Of a DNA stretch of 64,000 bases, positions 1 through 9,113 are shown piece after piece. Both the position numbers and the translations under genes were made by a program. How positions within the stretch are numbered: position 1 is the first letter of the stretch; each line of letters opens with the position of its first letter. Source of the DNA: Poseidonocella pacifica (GTDB taxonomy: Bacteria; Pseudomonadota; Alphaproteobacteria; Rhodobacterales; Rhodobacteraceae); NCBI RefSeq assembly GCF_900111875.1, contig NZ_FOJU01000004.1, positions 340,574 through 404,573 on the forward strand. Direction: 5' to 3'. The notes beneath the pieces are model-generated. The model was not told where the DNA came from and made no database searches. It worked only from the letters and a program-made list of their open reading frames with translations.

Positions 1-345
1 GTAAATTATGCGGATCATCCCATGCTTCTACCCCGTCCGAAGTCCATCATCAGACCTCTGGTTGATCGGCTGCTGATGGAGCAGGGGATCACGGTGCCCC
101 GGGACGCGATAGAGACGGTATCCGACAGCTTCGGGCTTCGCTTTACGCGAGATTATGGGGCGGTCTGGTTCATTTCTGAGGGTGTGGTACGCGAGGCGCT
201 ACAAGATGGCAGCTTGGCGCGGTTGCCCCTTGATACCGATATCACGCTTGGCCCGGTGGGCCTTTGCACGCGCCAGAACGCCGAGCCGGGACCAGCGCAG
301 CGACGGTTCTCGGCCCTCTTGCACGATGTCGGATGGGCGCTCTAG
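1..345 (+). CDS. LysR-family regulator, C-terminal fragment (PcaQ-like)
   Basis: The reading frame is open from the first base, so the gene starts before the window and only about 114 C-terminal residues are seen. The visible part is the end of a LysR effector-binding domain. It contains ETVSDSFG, a stretch ending in VWFISEGVV, and LGPVGLCTR, a layout I associate with PcaQ, the LysR activator of protocatechuate catabolism in alphaproteobacteria. The DNA-binding half is not visible, so the PcaQ assignment is an inference from the tail alone; another aromatic-responsive LysR protein is possible. Its stop is shared with the convergent GntR gene through a CTAG tetramer. Confidence 0.7.
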   Translation, partial: VNYADHPMLLPRPKSIIRPLVDRLLMEQGITVPRDAIETVSDSFGLRFTRDYGAVWFISEGVVREALQDGSLARLPLDTDITLGPVGLCTRQNAEPGPAQRRFSALLHDVGWAL

Positions 346-992
346 CTCGCCAGCATCCGAAGGCCCTGCGTCACGTCGGACCGGACCGCGAGGCGCAGGC
401 TTGGTTCGTCGCCAGCTTTGAGCGCGGCAAGGATGAGCCGGTGATAGTGCGGCGGCTCGGTTCGTCGCAACTTGCCATAAAGCAGGCGCATGGTTGGTCC
501 GAGTTGGAGCCAGACCGTCTCTGCCATCGCCAGCATGGCGGGCGCTTGGGCCCGCAGGTAAAGAGTGCGGTGAAATTCGAGGTTCGCCCGCAAATAGCCC
601 GGCGCATCCTTGCGCGCGACGATGTCGGCGATGGAGTTGTTGATGGTCTGCAACCTGTCGATGAGGGCGAGATGCGCGCGCGGGAGGGCACGGCTGGCGA
701 GTTCCACTTCGATGAGCGCGCGCAGAGCGGCGAGTTCTTCGATGCGCTCGTTGCTGAGTTCGGGTGTGCTGACGCGCCCAGACGCTGAGAGCGAAAGCGC
801 GCCTTCGGCCACCAAGCGCCGCACGGCCTCTCGCGCGGGTGTCATGGAGACGCCGTATTCCTTGCCGATACCGCGCAGGGTCAGGGCCGTGCTGGGCGCG
901 ATTTCGCCATACATGATGCGCGAGCGGAGCGCGCGATACGTGCGGTCATGCGCGGCGGTGACGGGTTCAGACTGGGCGCGTTGGATCAACAT
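342..992 (-). CDS. GntR-family transcriptional regulator (FadR/FCD subfamily)
   Basis: A 216-residue protein of the usual length for FCD-type GntR regulators. Residues about 15-80 form the winged helix-turn-helix (YGVSMTPAREAVRRL is the recognition region). The rest is an all-helical FCD ligand domain with the conserved pattern around EFHRTLY and a C-terminal histidine region (HYHRLILAAL). FCD regulators typically repress genes for organic-acid or sugar-acid catabolism. No catabolic gene sits beside it, so the ligand is unknown. A perfect palindrome lies just upstream of the start and may be its own operator. It ends convergently on the LysR gene. Confidence 0.85.
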   Translation of the reverse strand: MLIQRAQSEPVTAAHDRTYRALRSRIMYGEIAPSTALTLRGIGKEYGVSMTPAREAVRRLVAEGALSLSASGRVSTPELSNERIEELAALRALIEVELASRALPRAHLALIDRLQTINNSIADIVARKDAPGYLRANLEFHRTLYLRAQAPAMLAMAETVWLQLGPTMRLLYGKLRRTEPPHYHRLILAALKAGDEPSLRLAVRSDVTQGLRMLAS

Positions 993-1000
993 GGAAGAAC

Positions 1001-1010
1001 TGTGATCACA
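1001..1010. promoter_or_regulatory. Palindrome TGTGATCACA upstream of the GntR gene, candidate operator
   Basis: A perfect 10-bp palindrome lies 9-18 bases upstream of the GntR start codon, a position where binding would block transcription or initiation. FCD-type GntR proteins bind short palindromes and usually autoregulate. The sequence also resembles a CRP-type core, so the protein that binds it is not settled. Confidence 0.35.
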
Positions 1011-1028
1011 CCGGCTCCGCAGGTCAAG

Positions 1029-1715
1029 TCAGTCGCCAAAGTGAAACGCCTGCAAGGACGCGCCCTCCCGTCTGAGCCATGCTCGAGCTGGGGCGGGATC
1101 GCCGTAGAGATGATGCACTGTCCGCCAGAATGCGCGGGAATGATCCATGTGCTTGAGGTGCGCCACTTCATGTGCGGCCACATAATCAAGGATCTCCTCG
1201 GGTGCCATGACAAGTCGCCAAGAATACATCAGGTTGCCGGCGGAGGAGCAGGAACCCCACCTGCTGCGCGTATCGCGCAGGGTTATCCGGGCAAAGGGCC
1301 TGCCCAGCTTTTCAGCGTAATGCCCGCTTGCGCTTGCCAGTCGGTCGCGTGCGAGCGTCTTGAGGAAGGCACGGGTGCGCAGACCCACGCGGTCGGCCGG
1401 CCCCGCGATATATAGCGAGGCCGCTCCGAGTTCTGTCCTGAGGCCGGGTACGATCTCGCGCGGGGTTCCCAGCACCGGAATGACGGATCCCGGGCTTACG
1501 CGTGTGGGGAGCACCCGATCCGCAAGCTGCGCCTCGAGCCACGCGCGTTTTTGCGCGGCAAAGGCGAGGCCTTCCGATTCCCGCACCCCGCGAGGCAGGG
1601 TCAGCGTCACGGCGCCGTCCTGTCGGCCCACGCGAAGGATGATCCGCCGCGCACGATCCGAACGGCGCAGATCCAGCGTGATCGGAGGCTCTCCGGGCAA
1701 GGTATGACTGGGCAT
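1029..1715 (-). CDS. YgjP-like (SprT/DUF45-type) metal-dependent hydrolase
   Basis: A 228-residue soluble protein with the zinc-peptidase motif HEVAH followed by a third ligand region LKHMDHS, preceded by the family signature TRSRWGSCS. This is the M48-like YgjP/DUF45 family, predicted metallopeptidases of poorly known substrate. The open frame continues upstream of 1715, but that extension overlaps the opposite-strand TIGR02300 gene and looks non-coding. The ATG at 1715 gives the family's usual length and N-terminus (basic residues, then the RSDRARRIILRV strand). It is divergent from the TIGR02300 gene across about 95 bases. Confidence 0.85.
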   Translation of the reverse strand: MPSHTLPGEPPITLDLRRSDRARRIILRVGRQDGAVTLTLPRGVRESEGLAFAAQKRAWLEAQLADRVLPTRVSPGSVIPVLGTPREIVPGLRTELGAASLYIAGPADRVGLRTRAFLKTLARDRLASASGHYAEKLGRPFARITLRDTRSRWGSCSSAGNLMYSWRLVMAPEEILDYVAAHEVAHLKHMDHSRAFWRTVHHLYGDPAPARAWLRREGASLQAFHFGD

Positions 1716-1810
1716 TTTGCGATTTCGCTTTGACAGGTCGTGCCTGTTATGGCAGGTGCCACGGATTGGCCGCAAGGCCCGGCTGTCATCAAGTGAAAGA
1801 GGATCAGAGG

Positions 1811-2137
1811 ATGCCCAAGGAAGAGTGGGGCACGAAGCGTGTTTGCCCGACCACCGGGAAGCGCTTCTACGACCTGAACAAGAACCCGGTCGTGAGCCCG
1901 TATACCGGAGAGACCGTTGAGATCGAAGCGGGCAAATCTCGCATGATCGCGGCGGATCCCGAAGATTCCGTGACCAAGAAGGCGAAGGCCAAGGAAGCGG
2001 AGACCGAGACGGAAGTCGTTGACGAGGACGACGTTGATGTCGAGCTCGACGATGATCTGCTCGACGACGAAGAGGACGACAGCGTCTCGCTCGACGAACT
2101 TGCGGATGTCGCATCCGACGACGACGACGATTCCTGA
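1811..2137 (+). CDS. TIGR02300-family (FYDLN acid) protein
   Basis: A 108-residue protein with a conserved N-terminal block, WGTKRVCPTTGKRFYDLNK, followed by a short linker and a very acidic low-complexity tail made almost wholly of Asp and Glu. This matches the alphaproteobacterial TIGR02300 family, named after its FYDLN motif and acidic tail; the biochemical function is unknown. The two cysteines expected of a small zinc ribbon are not both present, since only CP is visible. The start is chosen at 1811 because a GAAAGAGG-type ribosome site precedes it. A hairpin follows the stop and tRNA-Ala lies downstream. Confidence 0.88.
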   Translation: MPKEEWGTKRVCPTTGKRFYDLNKNPVVSPYTGETVEIEAGKSRMIAADPEDSVTKKAKAKEAETETEVVDEDDVDVELDDDLLDDEEDDSVSLDELADVASDDDDDS

Positions 2138-2147
2138 CGACAATTTG

Positions 2148-2177
2148 CGCGCGGGATTTTTCGCTTGATCCCGCGCG
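2148..2177 (+). terminator. Hairpin terminator after the TIGR02300 gene
   Basis: A perfect 10-bp stem (2148-2157 with 2168-2177) with a T-rich 10-base loop begins 11 bases after the stop codon and ends before tRNA-Ala. There is no long T tract after the stem, so its strength as an intrinsic terminator is uncertain. Confidence 0.5.
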
Positions 2178-2207
2178 TCGTTCCGCCTAATACGCGGCGC
2201 ACGGTAA

Positions 2208-2283
<76 letters not shown>

Positions 2284-2413
2284 AATTCCCCCCTCGTAGA
2301 ATTCCGTCAAATGGTACGTCGTCCCGCGTAAGCGGATCTGCGTCTACCCTCTTGGGGTGCATCGAGGCCTCCTCTTGAAGCGTCCGATCTTGCGGGATGC
2401 GCCGCAGCGCGGG

Positions 2414-3106
2414 TTAGTGCAACAACCACTCGAACGCTTGTCGCAACGCTTCTTTTCCACCCGATGAGATCGGAGCGCCGTGAGCCATCACAAGACGGTT
2501 TGCCGGCCAGTTCAGAATTCGCCTGACGCCCTCTCGCGCGGCGGTTTTGTCGCTGGTCGCCAACCGGAACTTGCGAGGCACAGACGGTTTGGTAGCGGTC
2601 ATCAGATCGAGCCGGGCCACCACGGCTCGCCAGCCGCGATACCAGCCCCGTGGGATTTGCTGCACCAGATCCGCCACAATCACCGTCGCAGAGGCGCGGT
2701 GGAAAAACACCGCTTCCGTCGTGATCCGGTTTCCCCGCACGACAACCTGATCGAGGTCTCCGGCCCATGCCGCGTCTGGTTCATCGCCGAGGGTCGAGTG
2801 GATTTCAGTCCCTGCTATTTGCGGCGTCAGCCCGGGGGCGGCGTGGACGTGTGCATCTGGATAGGCCGCCGCCCATTCTGCGAGAAATGTGTGATGCAGG
2901 CTGTTGGGCGCGACCAGATGTCGGACTGGGCCCAGAGCGTCGACAGTGCTGCGAAGATCTTCCGTCAAGGCAACCGGCGACCAAACCCACAATCCGCCGT
3001 GACGCGGCAGGCGGATCACGACCATGCGGGTGGGAAACTCGAAGCCTGCCGCGCCCGTCACCGCGGGGCCATCAAAAAGCCAAAGTTCCGGGCCAAAGGT
3101 GGCCAT
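2414..3106 (-). CDS. DUF4336-domain protein (metallo-beta-lactamase-like fold)
   Basis: A 230-residue protein matching the DUF4336 layout. An N-terminal strand region (LWLFDGPAV) is followed by the metallo-hydrolase-like PNSLHHTFLAEW motif. A central block (ADLVQQIP) and a C-terminal MAHGAPI motif resemble the later metal-site positions of the beta-lactamase fold. Members are found in alphaproteobacteria and cyanobacteria with no settled function. There is no signal peptide, so it should be cytoplasmic. It stands alone between tRNA-Ala and the esterase on the same strand, with about 210 bases of non-coding DNA before it. Confidence 0.75.
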   Translation of the reverse strand: MATFGPELWLFDGPAVTGAAGFEFPTRMVVIRLPRHGGLWVWSPVALTEDLRSTVDALGPVRHLVAPNSLHHTFLAEWAAAYPDAHVHAAPGLTPQIAGTEIHSTLGDEPDAAWAGDLDQVVVRGNRITTEAVFFHRASATVIVADLVQQIPRGWYRGWRAVVARLDLMTATKPSVPRKFRLATSDKTAAREGVRRILNWPANRLVMAHGAPISSGGKEALRQAFEWLLH

Positions 3107-3316
3107 AGTCGCAGTTCCCCAGAGAGTGCGCCCCCAAAGCTACAACTATTTGGCGGAAATTGCCACTTGCTGCCCCGCGAAGCAGACGAGGGTATCCCCA
3201 GATACCGGCCGGCTGACCGCTCGCATCTACGCTGAAGAGACGCCGGAAATGCCGCGGATTGCCAGGTGGGACTCTACCAACCACGAGCGCGTCGAAGTTG
3301 GTAGAGATACCGAACC

Positions 3317-4399
3317 TTATGCTTTGACCGTATCGAAGAAGAACCGGATCATCTCGACGCTCGCATCCGGGCCCTTGGGATCGGTATAGCTCCCTTCGGA
3401 TCGGCCGCCGGACCATGCGTGGCCCAAACCTTCGATGCTCCACTGCTCCAGAACCGTCTGTCCAGTGCCCGTCTCGGCGATTGTGCGGTGGGCCTTGCGA
3501 CCGGACATGTGCACTTGGGCTTCTGACTCGAAGGTTTGCTTCGGCCCGCTGTCACGCACCTGACGCGCGATGGCGTCGGCGTTGGACGGGTGGACGGTGG
3601 AATCCGCGGTGCCGTGGAAGATGATGGTCGGGGTCGTCGCGGCTTTACGGTCGCTCTGGGCGCTCATGTCGGTCCCCGCCATCGCGGAGAAAGCGGATGT
3701 CACGTCTTTTGCTGCGCCAAGGGGCAGGCCCGAGTGCGCGCCGATTGCCGCAAAGACGTCGGGATAGGCCTCCCCGAGAATGACGGCCATGGCCGCGCCG
3801 GCGGAGAGTCCGGCCACGAACGTGGCGCCTTTTGGAGTCCGCAGATCCGCGGCGACCTTTTCCGCCATTCCCGCAAGGATAGCCGGCTCTCCGCGGTCCC
3901 GCATCTGATCCCCGCGCCGGAACCAGTTCCAGCAGGATTGTGCATTCTCACCGCGCGACTGATGCGGGTAAAGGACTGCGAAGCCGTGTTCCTCGGCCAA
4001 GGCGTTCATGTTGGTGCCTGCCGCGAAATCCTCAGGAGATTGCGTACAGCCATGGAGCATCACAACCAGTCCCGTCACGCCCGACGGAGCAGACGCGGGA
4101 ATATAGAGGCGGTAGTTTCGGCTGCCCTCTTCGCAGGTGTATGAACCGCGCTGGAATTCGGCCCCGGCAGGCAGATCCGCTTCGGGGGTATGTCCCTCCT
4201 GAAACGGTGTCTTCAGGCCCTGTAAAATCGAGGTGAAGTTCGGCAGGCCGGATCCAGTGTCGTCGGCCTGACCCGGGTTCCCTCCCGGTAGCAAACCATG
4301 CTGGGCGAGCGTCTTGTTCACGAGGTTGGTGGCATCCGGAAGATGCGCCGAACGCATCTTGTCCGTGGCCGCGCGCAGGGCGCCTACGTTCAGTTTCAT
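3317..4399 (-). CDS. PHB-depolymerase-family esterase
   Basis: A 360-residue alpha/beta hydrolase of the PHB-depolymerase esterase family. It shows the oxyanion region VVMLHGCTQSPEDFA, the nucleophile elbow GLSAGAAM (Ser), the acid region HGTADSTVHP (Asp) and the catalytic histidine in GLGHAWSGG. The family hydrolyses polyhydroxyalkanoates or related short-chain and aromatic esters. No secretion signal is present, so it may act inside the cell or on imported esters, unlike true extracellular depolymerases. The N-terminal 90 residues are a variable extension. It is monocistronic; an AT-poor region of about 530 bases separates it from rsgA. Confidence 0.85.
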   Translation of the reverse strand: MKLNVGALRAATDKMRSAHLPDATNLVNKTLAQHGLLPGGNPGQADDTGSGLPNFTSILQGLKTPFQEGHTPEADLPAGAEFQRGSYTCEEGSRNYRLYIPASAPSGVTGLVVMLHGCTQSPEDFAAGTNMNALAEEHGFAVLYPHQSRGENAQSCWNWFRRGDQMRDRGEPAILAGMAEKVAADLRTPKGATFVAGLSAGAAMAVILGEAYPDVFAAIGAHSGLPLGAAKDVTSAFSAMAGTDMSAQSDRKAATTPTIIFHGTADSTVHPSNADAIARQVRDSGPKQTFESEAQVHMSGRKAHRTIAETGTGQTVLEQWSIEGLGHAWSGGRSEGSYTDPKGPDASVEMIRFFFDTVKA

Positions 4400-4930
4400 C
4401 TGGTTCGATCCTTGCCTGTACTTGCCTGTATAAGTCGATGTTACGAGGGGAGACGTCAGCGTTTCATGCGGCCCGCACTAAGGCTCGATGCCGGGAGAAC
4501 GGGAATGCGACGCTGGTGGTTCCCTGTGAGAGCGCAGCCGCTTCCGGCTGAGCATACGATTTTCGGGTGAACAACTCTTCGACGACTGTTCACAGTTTTG
4601 GGGCGCGGACGGCTCAGCACTATCATGTGGTGGCTACCAGCGTCCGAGATTCGAGCATGTTCGGCTCGAGAAACGGGGTTTGCTTTGGTCGATACCAATT
4701 AAGGAAGGCCGTCACCGCCAAGCGCCTTTAGGTCTGTCACATCCAAATGTAATCCGTATACCATCCGTGTGGATGATATATAGCTGCTGAACCTGTCACT
4801 ACAAGGGGAGGGCGCAGCCCTTCTGCATCATGGCGGCGAACCCGGCGCGCTGTCCCGACACAAGATCCGCCCACCAGCGGAGCGCGGCAGGTGGGGGCGA
4901 TGGGGTAGGACACTATCAGCTCTCGACGGC
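4400..4930. other. 531-base intergenic region without a supported gene
   Basis: Only short open frames without family-like composition or ribosome sites occur here. Near the esterase start there is a tandem direct repeat, CTTGCCTGTA twice within 4412-4432. I see no tRNA, no convincing terminator and no insertion-sequence ends. Confidence 0.5.
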
Positions 4931-6016
4931 TCAGGTCTTGGGGCGTGACTTCGGTTTGGTCACATCGCGGACCATCTTGCCGAATGCGCGATCCTTCTCT
5001 CTGCGCTGAACGAGGCTCGCAGAATTGTACTCGTCTTCGGCCTGAAGCTTGCGCCAGCGGGCGAAACGCGCGGGATCAAGGCGATCTTCCGCCATGGCGC
5101 GCCGCACGGCACAGCCGGGTTCGGTCTCGTGGCGACAGTCCCGGAAGCGGCAGGTGGTGGCGAGCGTTTCGATGTCGTCGAACAACGCGGCGATGCCCGC
5201 GCCGGTATCGGTGAGTTGCAATTCGCGCATGCCCGGCGTGTCCAACAGGAGAAAACCTCCGGGGTTCCTGTGCAATTCGCGCCGGGTCGTCGTGTGCCGG
5301 CCCTTCGCGTCATCTTCGCGGATCGGCTGTGTCGCGATACTGTCGTTTCCAGCCAGCGCATTGGCGAGCGTGGATTTCCCCACGCCCGATGAGCCGAGGA
5401 ACGCCACCGTCCGGCCCGGCAGGCACCACCCCGATAGGGCTTGCGCCGGTTCCGCGCCGCGCGCATCGAGCGCGATCACCTCCGCCCGATCCGAAATCGC
5501 GCGGGCTGCGTCGATATAGAACGACGGGTCATCGGCAAGATCGGTCTTGGTCAACACAATCACCGGCTCCGTCTCAGCCTCAAAGGCGAGCGCCAGGTAA
5601 CGCTCCAGTCGTGCCGGATTGAAATCCTGGTTGCAGGACGTGACGATGAACAACGTGTCGATATTCGCCGCGATCAGTTGCACCTTGTGATCCCGGCCCG
5701 GCGCGCGGCGTTTGATGAGGCTTTTGCGCGTCAGAAGGCGGCTCGCACCCGGCTGCTCACGATCCAGAAGCAGCCAGTCGCCCACCGTCGCTTCGATGCC
5801 TGCCGGTATCCGCTCGTCGATACCGTCGCCTGCGACCTGAAGTCCGCTGCGGTGTACCGCAAGCACGCGGACCGGCGGTGTCTCCACGAGCGCGTCGGCG
5901 TCGATCTGCTGTGCGAAGAACGGGTTCCAGCCGAGCGCTTCTAGCGCTGTCAACTCGCGGCCGCCCGGTCCGGTCGCTTTGCCGCCCGGAAGGAAGCCTG
6001 AGAAGTCACGGACCAT
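4931..6016 (-). CDS. rsgA: Ribosome small-subunit-dependent GTPase RsgA
   Basis: A 361-residue circularly permuted GTPase that checks 30S subunit maturation late in assembly. An N-terminal OB-fold occupies roughly residues 45-105. The GTPase motifs follow in permuted order: G4 TKTD (156-159), G1 GSSGVGKST (208-216), G2 HTTTR (241-245) and G3 DTPG (259-262). The C-terminal zinc motif is C289, C294, H296, C302. All key residues are present and the length is typical. The gene is alone on its strand segment; the start at 6016 is the only reasonable one before the OB-fold. Confidence 0.95.
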   Translation of the reverse strand: MVRDFSGFLPGGKATGPGGRELTALEALGWNPFFAQQIDADALVETPPVRVLAVHRSGLQVAGDGIDERIPAGIEATVGDWLLLDREQPGASRLLTRKSLIKRRAPGRDHKVQLIAANIDTLFIVTSCNQDFNPARLERYLALAFEAETEPVIVLTKTDLADDPSFYIDAARAISDRAEVIALDARGAEPAQALSGWCLPGRTVAFLGSSGVGKSTLANALAGNDSIATQPIREDDAKGRHTTTRRELHRNPGGFLLLDTPGMRELQLTDTGAGIAALFDDIETLATTCRFRDCRHETEPGCAVRRAMAEDRLDPARFARWRKLQAEDEYNSASLVQRREKDRAFGKMVRDVTKPKSRPKT

Positions 6017-6178
6017 GTTGCGTTACACCCTGATGCTGATCGATCAACGTTAACCATGCCACACCCGGGCTACGGTGGGAACGGTCCACGCGGTAAAGAC
6101 GTGGGTGTATCGGCAACGTTGTTCGGTCCCTCGTGGCGCGGCGAACGGAAATTCCTGTGCCGCGCCATCCGGTTTACC

Positions 6179-7270
6179 TCAGAGTTGCCTGGCCGTGATC
6201 GTATAGGCGAAGCTGCCGGGATCAAGCGCGTCGAGGCGCGCCCCGGCGACCTCGGCTTCGGGATACATCAGGAACGGCTCCGGGTCAGTGGAAGCGCCCG
6301 GCAGCGGAACGTCATGGGCGAAGTTGAAACCGACCCAATTGCCTTCCCACGCCCCAAAGAGCGTTTCGCGAACTGCTTCAACTTGCGGATGGCCAAGCGG
6401 GCGAGGCTCTGGCGGCTCTTCCAGCATCACCTTGCGTACATCCGCCGGATCCGCCGCGACCCAGCCGAACCCGCCCAGATAGACATCCGCCCGGCAATGC
6501 TGGGCCTTGGTGACGTTCTGGGAGCCTGCGCCGAGGCTCTTGTAGCCAAAGGCGGAGGGCGCGACGCGAATTCCATAGACATCTCGCGCAGGCAGTCCCG
6601 CCGCACGTGCGAGCCCTACATAGAGCGCGTTCAGATCGGCGCATTTGCCTGAGAGATCTCCGGCATGAAGCATGGTCGCCACATCGCCCAAGCCGCACCC
6701 GCGGGTTTCGGGGTTGCGTGCGGAGTTCTCGACGACCCAATCATAAAGGCGGCGCGCCTTTTCGAGGTCGCTCCGGGCATTCCCCACAATGCTGCGCGAG
6801 GTTTCGGCCACGATCCCATCCGTGGGGATCAGGGCCGTCGGCGCGGTGTAATAGGCCCGCTCATACTCGGTCAGTGGGACGGGGGCCGCCGTATTCGAAA
6901 GGTCCGTCACGCGGTCCTGAGCAGCGGCGGTCGCAACGACCTGCAATGTGCGTGACTCAACTGTCGAAGACCAGCGGGCATGAACGAAGCGCGCCCCGCT
7001 CGCCGGATCGCTGCGCAGCACGACGTCATCCGCGTTTCCAGTCCAGCTTGCGGGCTCTGCGCGCATCCAGTCGCCTTCGCTGATCGACGGGACAGGAACC
7101 CAGACCTGCGCCGGGCCATCGTTCTGGGGCAGGTCGATGCGGGTGGTCAACTCGAACCGGCGCCACCCTGAGGGGCTAGGATTGAACGCAGCCTCGCCAG
7201 AGCGGGGCAGGGTGAAGGCGGCGGCAGCCGCGATGCCGGATTTCATCAAAAGCCGTCGGTTCAACTGCAT
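6179..7270 (-). CDS. Transglutaminase-like protein with Tat signal
   Basis: A 363-residue protein. The N-terminus NRRLLMKSG followed by a hydrophobic alanine stretch is a twin-arginine signal, so the product is probably folded in the cytoplasm and exported to the periplasm. The C-terminal half is a transglutaminase-like domain: cysteine in LSGKCADLNALYVGLAR, histidine in KAQHCRADVYL and aspartate in VAADPADV, the papain-like triad of this superfamily. Members act as peptidases or crosslinking enzymes; the substrate here is unknown. The ATG at 7270 is preferred over a GTG at 7279 because GAGGTG, the likely ribosome site, overlaps the latter. Confidence 0.85.
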   Translation of the reverse strand: MQLNRRLLMKSGIAAAAAFTLPRSGEAAFNPSPSGWRRFELTTRIDLPQNDGPAQVWVPVPSISEGDWMRAEPASWTGNADDVVLRSDPASGARFVHARWSSTVESRTLQVVATAAAQDRVTDLSNTAAPVPLTEYERAYYTAPTALIPTDGIVAETSRSIVGNARSDLEKARRLYDWVVENSARNPETRGCGLGDVATMLHAGDLSGKCADLNALYVGLARAAGLPARDVYGIRVAPSAFGYKSLGAGSQNVTKAQHCRADVYLGGFGWVAADPADVRKVMLEEPPEPRPLGHPQVEAVRETLFGAWEGNWVGFNFAHDVPLPGASTDPEPFLMYPEAEVAGARLDALDPGSFAYTITARQL

Positions 7271-7332
7271 TGTGCGCACCTCACATCATATGATCGCCCT
7301 TGCCCTAAGCCGGGCGAGGCGCAAGCGCAAGA

Positions 7333-7986
7333 TCAGGCCGCAGGCTTCAGGCTGGCAATCAGGTGGTGGAACTTCTCACCCTGCACCGCGACATGGGCCC
7401 TGATGGCATGACCTGCGCGGTCGGCATCCCCGTCTGCGATGGCATCAAGCACCTCATCATGCTCTGCCATGGATTGCTTCAAGCGGCCACGAAGACGCAG
7501 TTGGATCCGGCGAAATGGCTTTAGCCGCCGGTGCAGACGCAAACATTCCTGTTCGAGAAACCCGTTGCCAGACTGGCGATAGAGCATGTGATGGAAAAGC
7601 TCGTTCTCCGCGTAATAGCAATCGGCGTCCCGAGCTTCGAGTGCCGCGAGGCAGCGCAGATTGATGGCGCGCATCTCCTCAATGGCCTCGTCGGAAATGC
7701 GAACCGCCGCAAGGCGGGCGCAGGTGGCCTCCAGTTCCGCCATGACCTCAAACATTTCGATGATCTCGACGGGACCGGGCTGACGGACGAAGACACCGCG
7801 CCGGGGAATTTGCTCCACAAGACCGGACAGTGCGAGCCTTTGGAATGCCTCTCGCATCGGGGTCCGGGATACGCCGAAGCGCGCGGCCAGTTGCACCTCA
7901 TCAAGGCGGTCGCCATTGCCGAATGTCCCGTCGAAGATCTTCCCTTCGAGCGCATCCGCGATGATATCAGAGCGTTTTCTTTCCAC
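7333..7986 (-). CDS. matR: Malonate-locus GntR-family (FCD) regulator, MatR-like
   Basis: A 217-residue FCD-type GntR protein. The N-terminal winged helix contains FGVSRTPMREAFQRL, followed by an all-helical FCD domain with metal-site-like histidines (NELFHHMLY, EHDEVLDAI, AIRAHV). It is transcribed away from the malonate transporter and enzyme genes, the arrangement known for matR, whose product controls malonate uptake and breakdown in rhizobia. The ligand is probably malonate or malonyl-CoA, by inference. A TTGTATGCAA dyad in the shared promoter region is a candidate site for it. Confidence 0.85.
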   Translation of the reverse strand: MERKRSDIIADALEGKIFDGTFGNGDRLDEVQLAARFGVSRTPMREAFQRLALSGLVEQIPRRGVFVRQPGPVEIIEMFEVMAELEATCARLAAVRISDEAIEEMRAINLRCLAALEARDADCYYAENELFHHMLYRQSGNGFLEQECLRLHRRLKPFRRIQLRLRGRLKQSMAEHDEVLDAIADGDADRAGHAIRAHVAVQGEKFHHLIASLKPAA

Positions 7987-8032
7987 GATCGAAGTTTAGC
8001 AGGACGCCTTTTTGGACGCAAGAAAATCAACC

Positions 8033-8053
8033 TTGTATGCAAAACCCTTGACT
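8033..8053 (+). promoter_or_regulatory. Candidate MatR operator and -35 box in the matR-matP intergenic region
   Basis: TTGTATGCAA (8033-8042) is an imperfect palindrome resembling the TTGTATACAA sites bound by FCD-type GntR regulators. It lies six bases from TTGACT (8048-8053), a reasonable -35 hexamer for matP. The matching -10 box is not clear. Confidence 0.4.
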
Positions 8054-8120
8054 GTGAATTTACGCTAGTGCGAAAACGTACACAGTTCGGTCCTTGATCG
8101 GACAATAAAGGGAGGACATC

Positions 8121-9107
8121 ATGAAACTAGCAAACACCGCCACTCTGGCGGCGATGGCGCTTGCCGCAGGAACGCTTTCCGCCGGTGCGACCGACCTTCG
8201 CCTGTCGCATCAGTGGTCCGACAATGACGTGCGCCACAAGGTCGCCAAGATCGTTGCTGATGAAGTTGCAGCCGCCGATGTGGATCTCGATATCCGCATC
8301 TTCCCCACGCAATCGCTCTTCAAGGCGCGGGAGCAGTATACGCCGCTCTCTCGCGGTCAGCTCGACATGACCGTACTGCCACTATCCTACGCCGGCGGAC
8401 AGCAGCCCGCCTATAACCTGACCCTCATGCCCGGCCTCGTGAAGAACCACGACCACGCCGCGCGGCTCAACGAGAGCCCCTTCATGGACGCGATCGAGGA
8501 GAAGATGGCCGGCGATGATGTGATGGTCCTCGTACACGGGTACCTTGCGGGCGGTTTTGCGGGCAAGGATGAGTGCATCACTTCGCCGGCCGATGTCGAG
8601 GGCAAGCAAATGCGCGCTGCCGGCAAGGCCTTTGAACAGATGCTGGCCGGGGCAGGGGCCTCCATCGCCTCCATGGCGTCGTCCGAAATTTACAACGCGA
8701 TGCAGACTGGCGTTCTCGATGCGGCCAACACCTCGTCGTCGTCTTTCGTCAGCTATCGCATCTATGAGCAGGTCGCCTGCTATACCCCTGCGAGCGACTA
8801 CGCGCTCTGGTTCATGTACCAGCCGCTCTTGATGAACAAATCCACCTTCGAGGGTCTCTCCGAGGATCAGCAGGCCGCGCTTCTGGCTGGCGCTGAAAAG
8901 GCGCAGGACTTCTACCTTGAGGAAGCGAAGAAAGAAGACGCCGAAAGCCGCCGCGTGTTCGAAGAGGCTGGTGTAGAAATCGCGGAGATGACCGAGGAGG
9001 ACTTCAACAACTGGCGCGATCTGGCGCGCAAGACCTCCTATCAGGCCTTCGTGGACGAGACGCCAGACGGCGAAACCCTTCTCGATCTCGCGCTCAGCGT
9101 CGAATGA
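8121..9107 (+). CDS. matP: TRAP transporter substrate-binding protein (DctP type), malonate locus
   Basis: A 328-residue periplasmic binding protein with a signal peptide cleaved near residue 23 (AGA before TDLRLSHQW). The fold follows the DctP pattern, including the central stretch KQMRAAGKAFEQML and the EIYNAMQTGVLDAA motif, which supplies the carboxylate-binding region. Its position as the first gene of a matPQMAB operon makes malonate the likely ligand. GGGAGG precedes the start. A 7-bp hairpin lies between it and the small permease gene, which may keep this message more abundant than the membrane genes. Confidence 0.9.
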   Translation: MKLANTATLAAMALAAGTLSAGATDLRLSHQWSDNDVRHKVAKIVADEVAAADVDLDIRIFPTQSLFKAREQYTPLSRGQLDMTVLPLSYAGGQQPAYNLTLMPGLVKNHDHAARLNESPFMDAIEEKMAGDDVMVLVHGYLAGGFAGKDECITSPADVEGKQMRAAGKAFEQMLAGAGASIASMASSEIYNAMQTGVLDAANTSSSSFVSYRIYEQVACYTPASDYALWFMYQPLLMNKSTFEGLSEDQQAALLAGAEKAQDFYLEEAKKEDAESRRVFEEAGVEIAEMTEEDFNNWRDLARKTSYQAFVDETPDGETLLDLALSVE

Positions 9108-9113
9108 GGCTTC

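Noticed and set aside
4412..4432. Tandem CTTGCCTGTA repeat upstream of the esterase gene
   Set aside because: Only two copies are present, the position is in a non-coding leader, and a chance slippage duplication explains it; it is noted in the gap entry only.
4456..4698. 80-codon minus-strand frame in the gap before rsgA
   Set aside because: The composition is rich in Ser, Arg and Pro with no motif, no ribosome site and no conserved neighbour relation.
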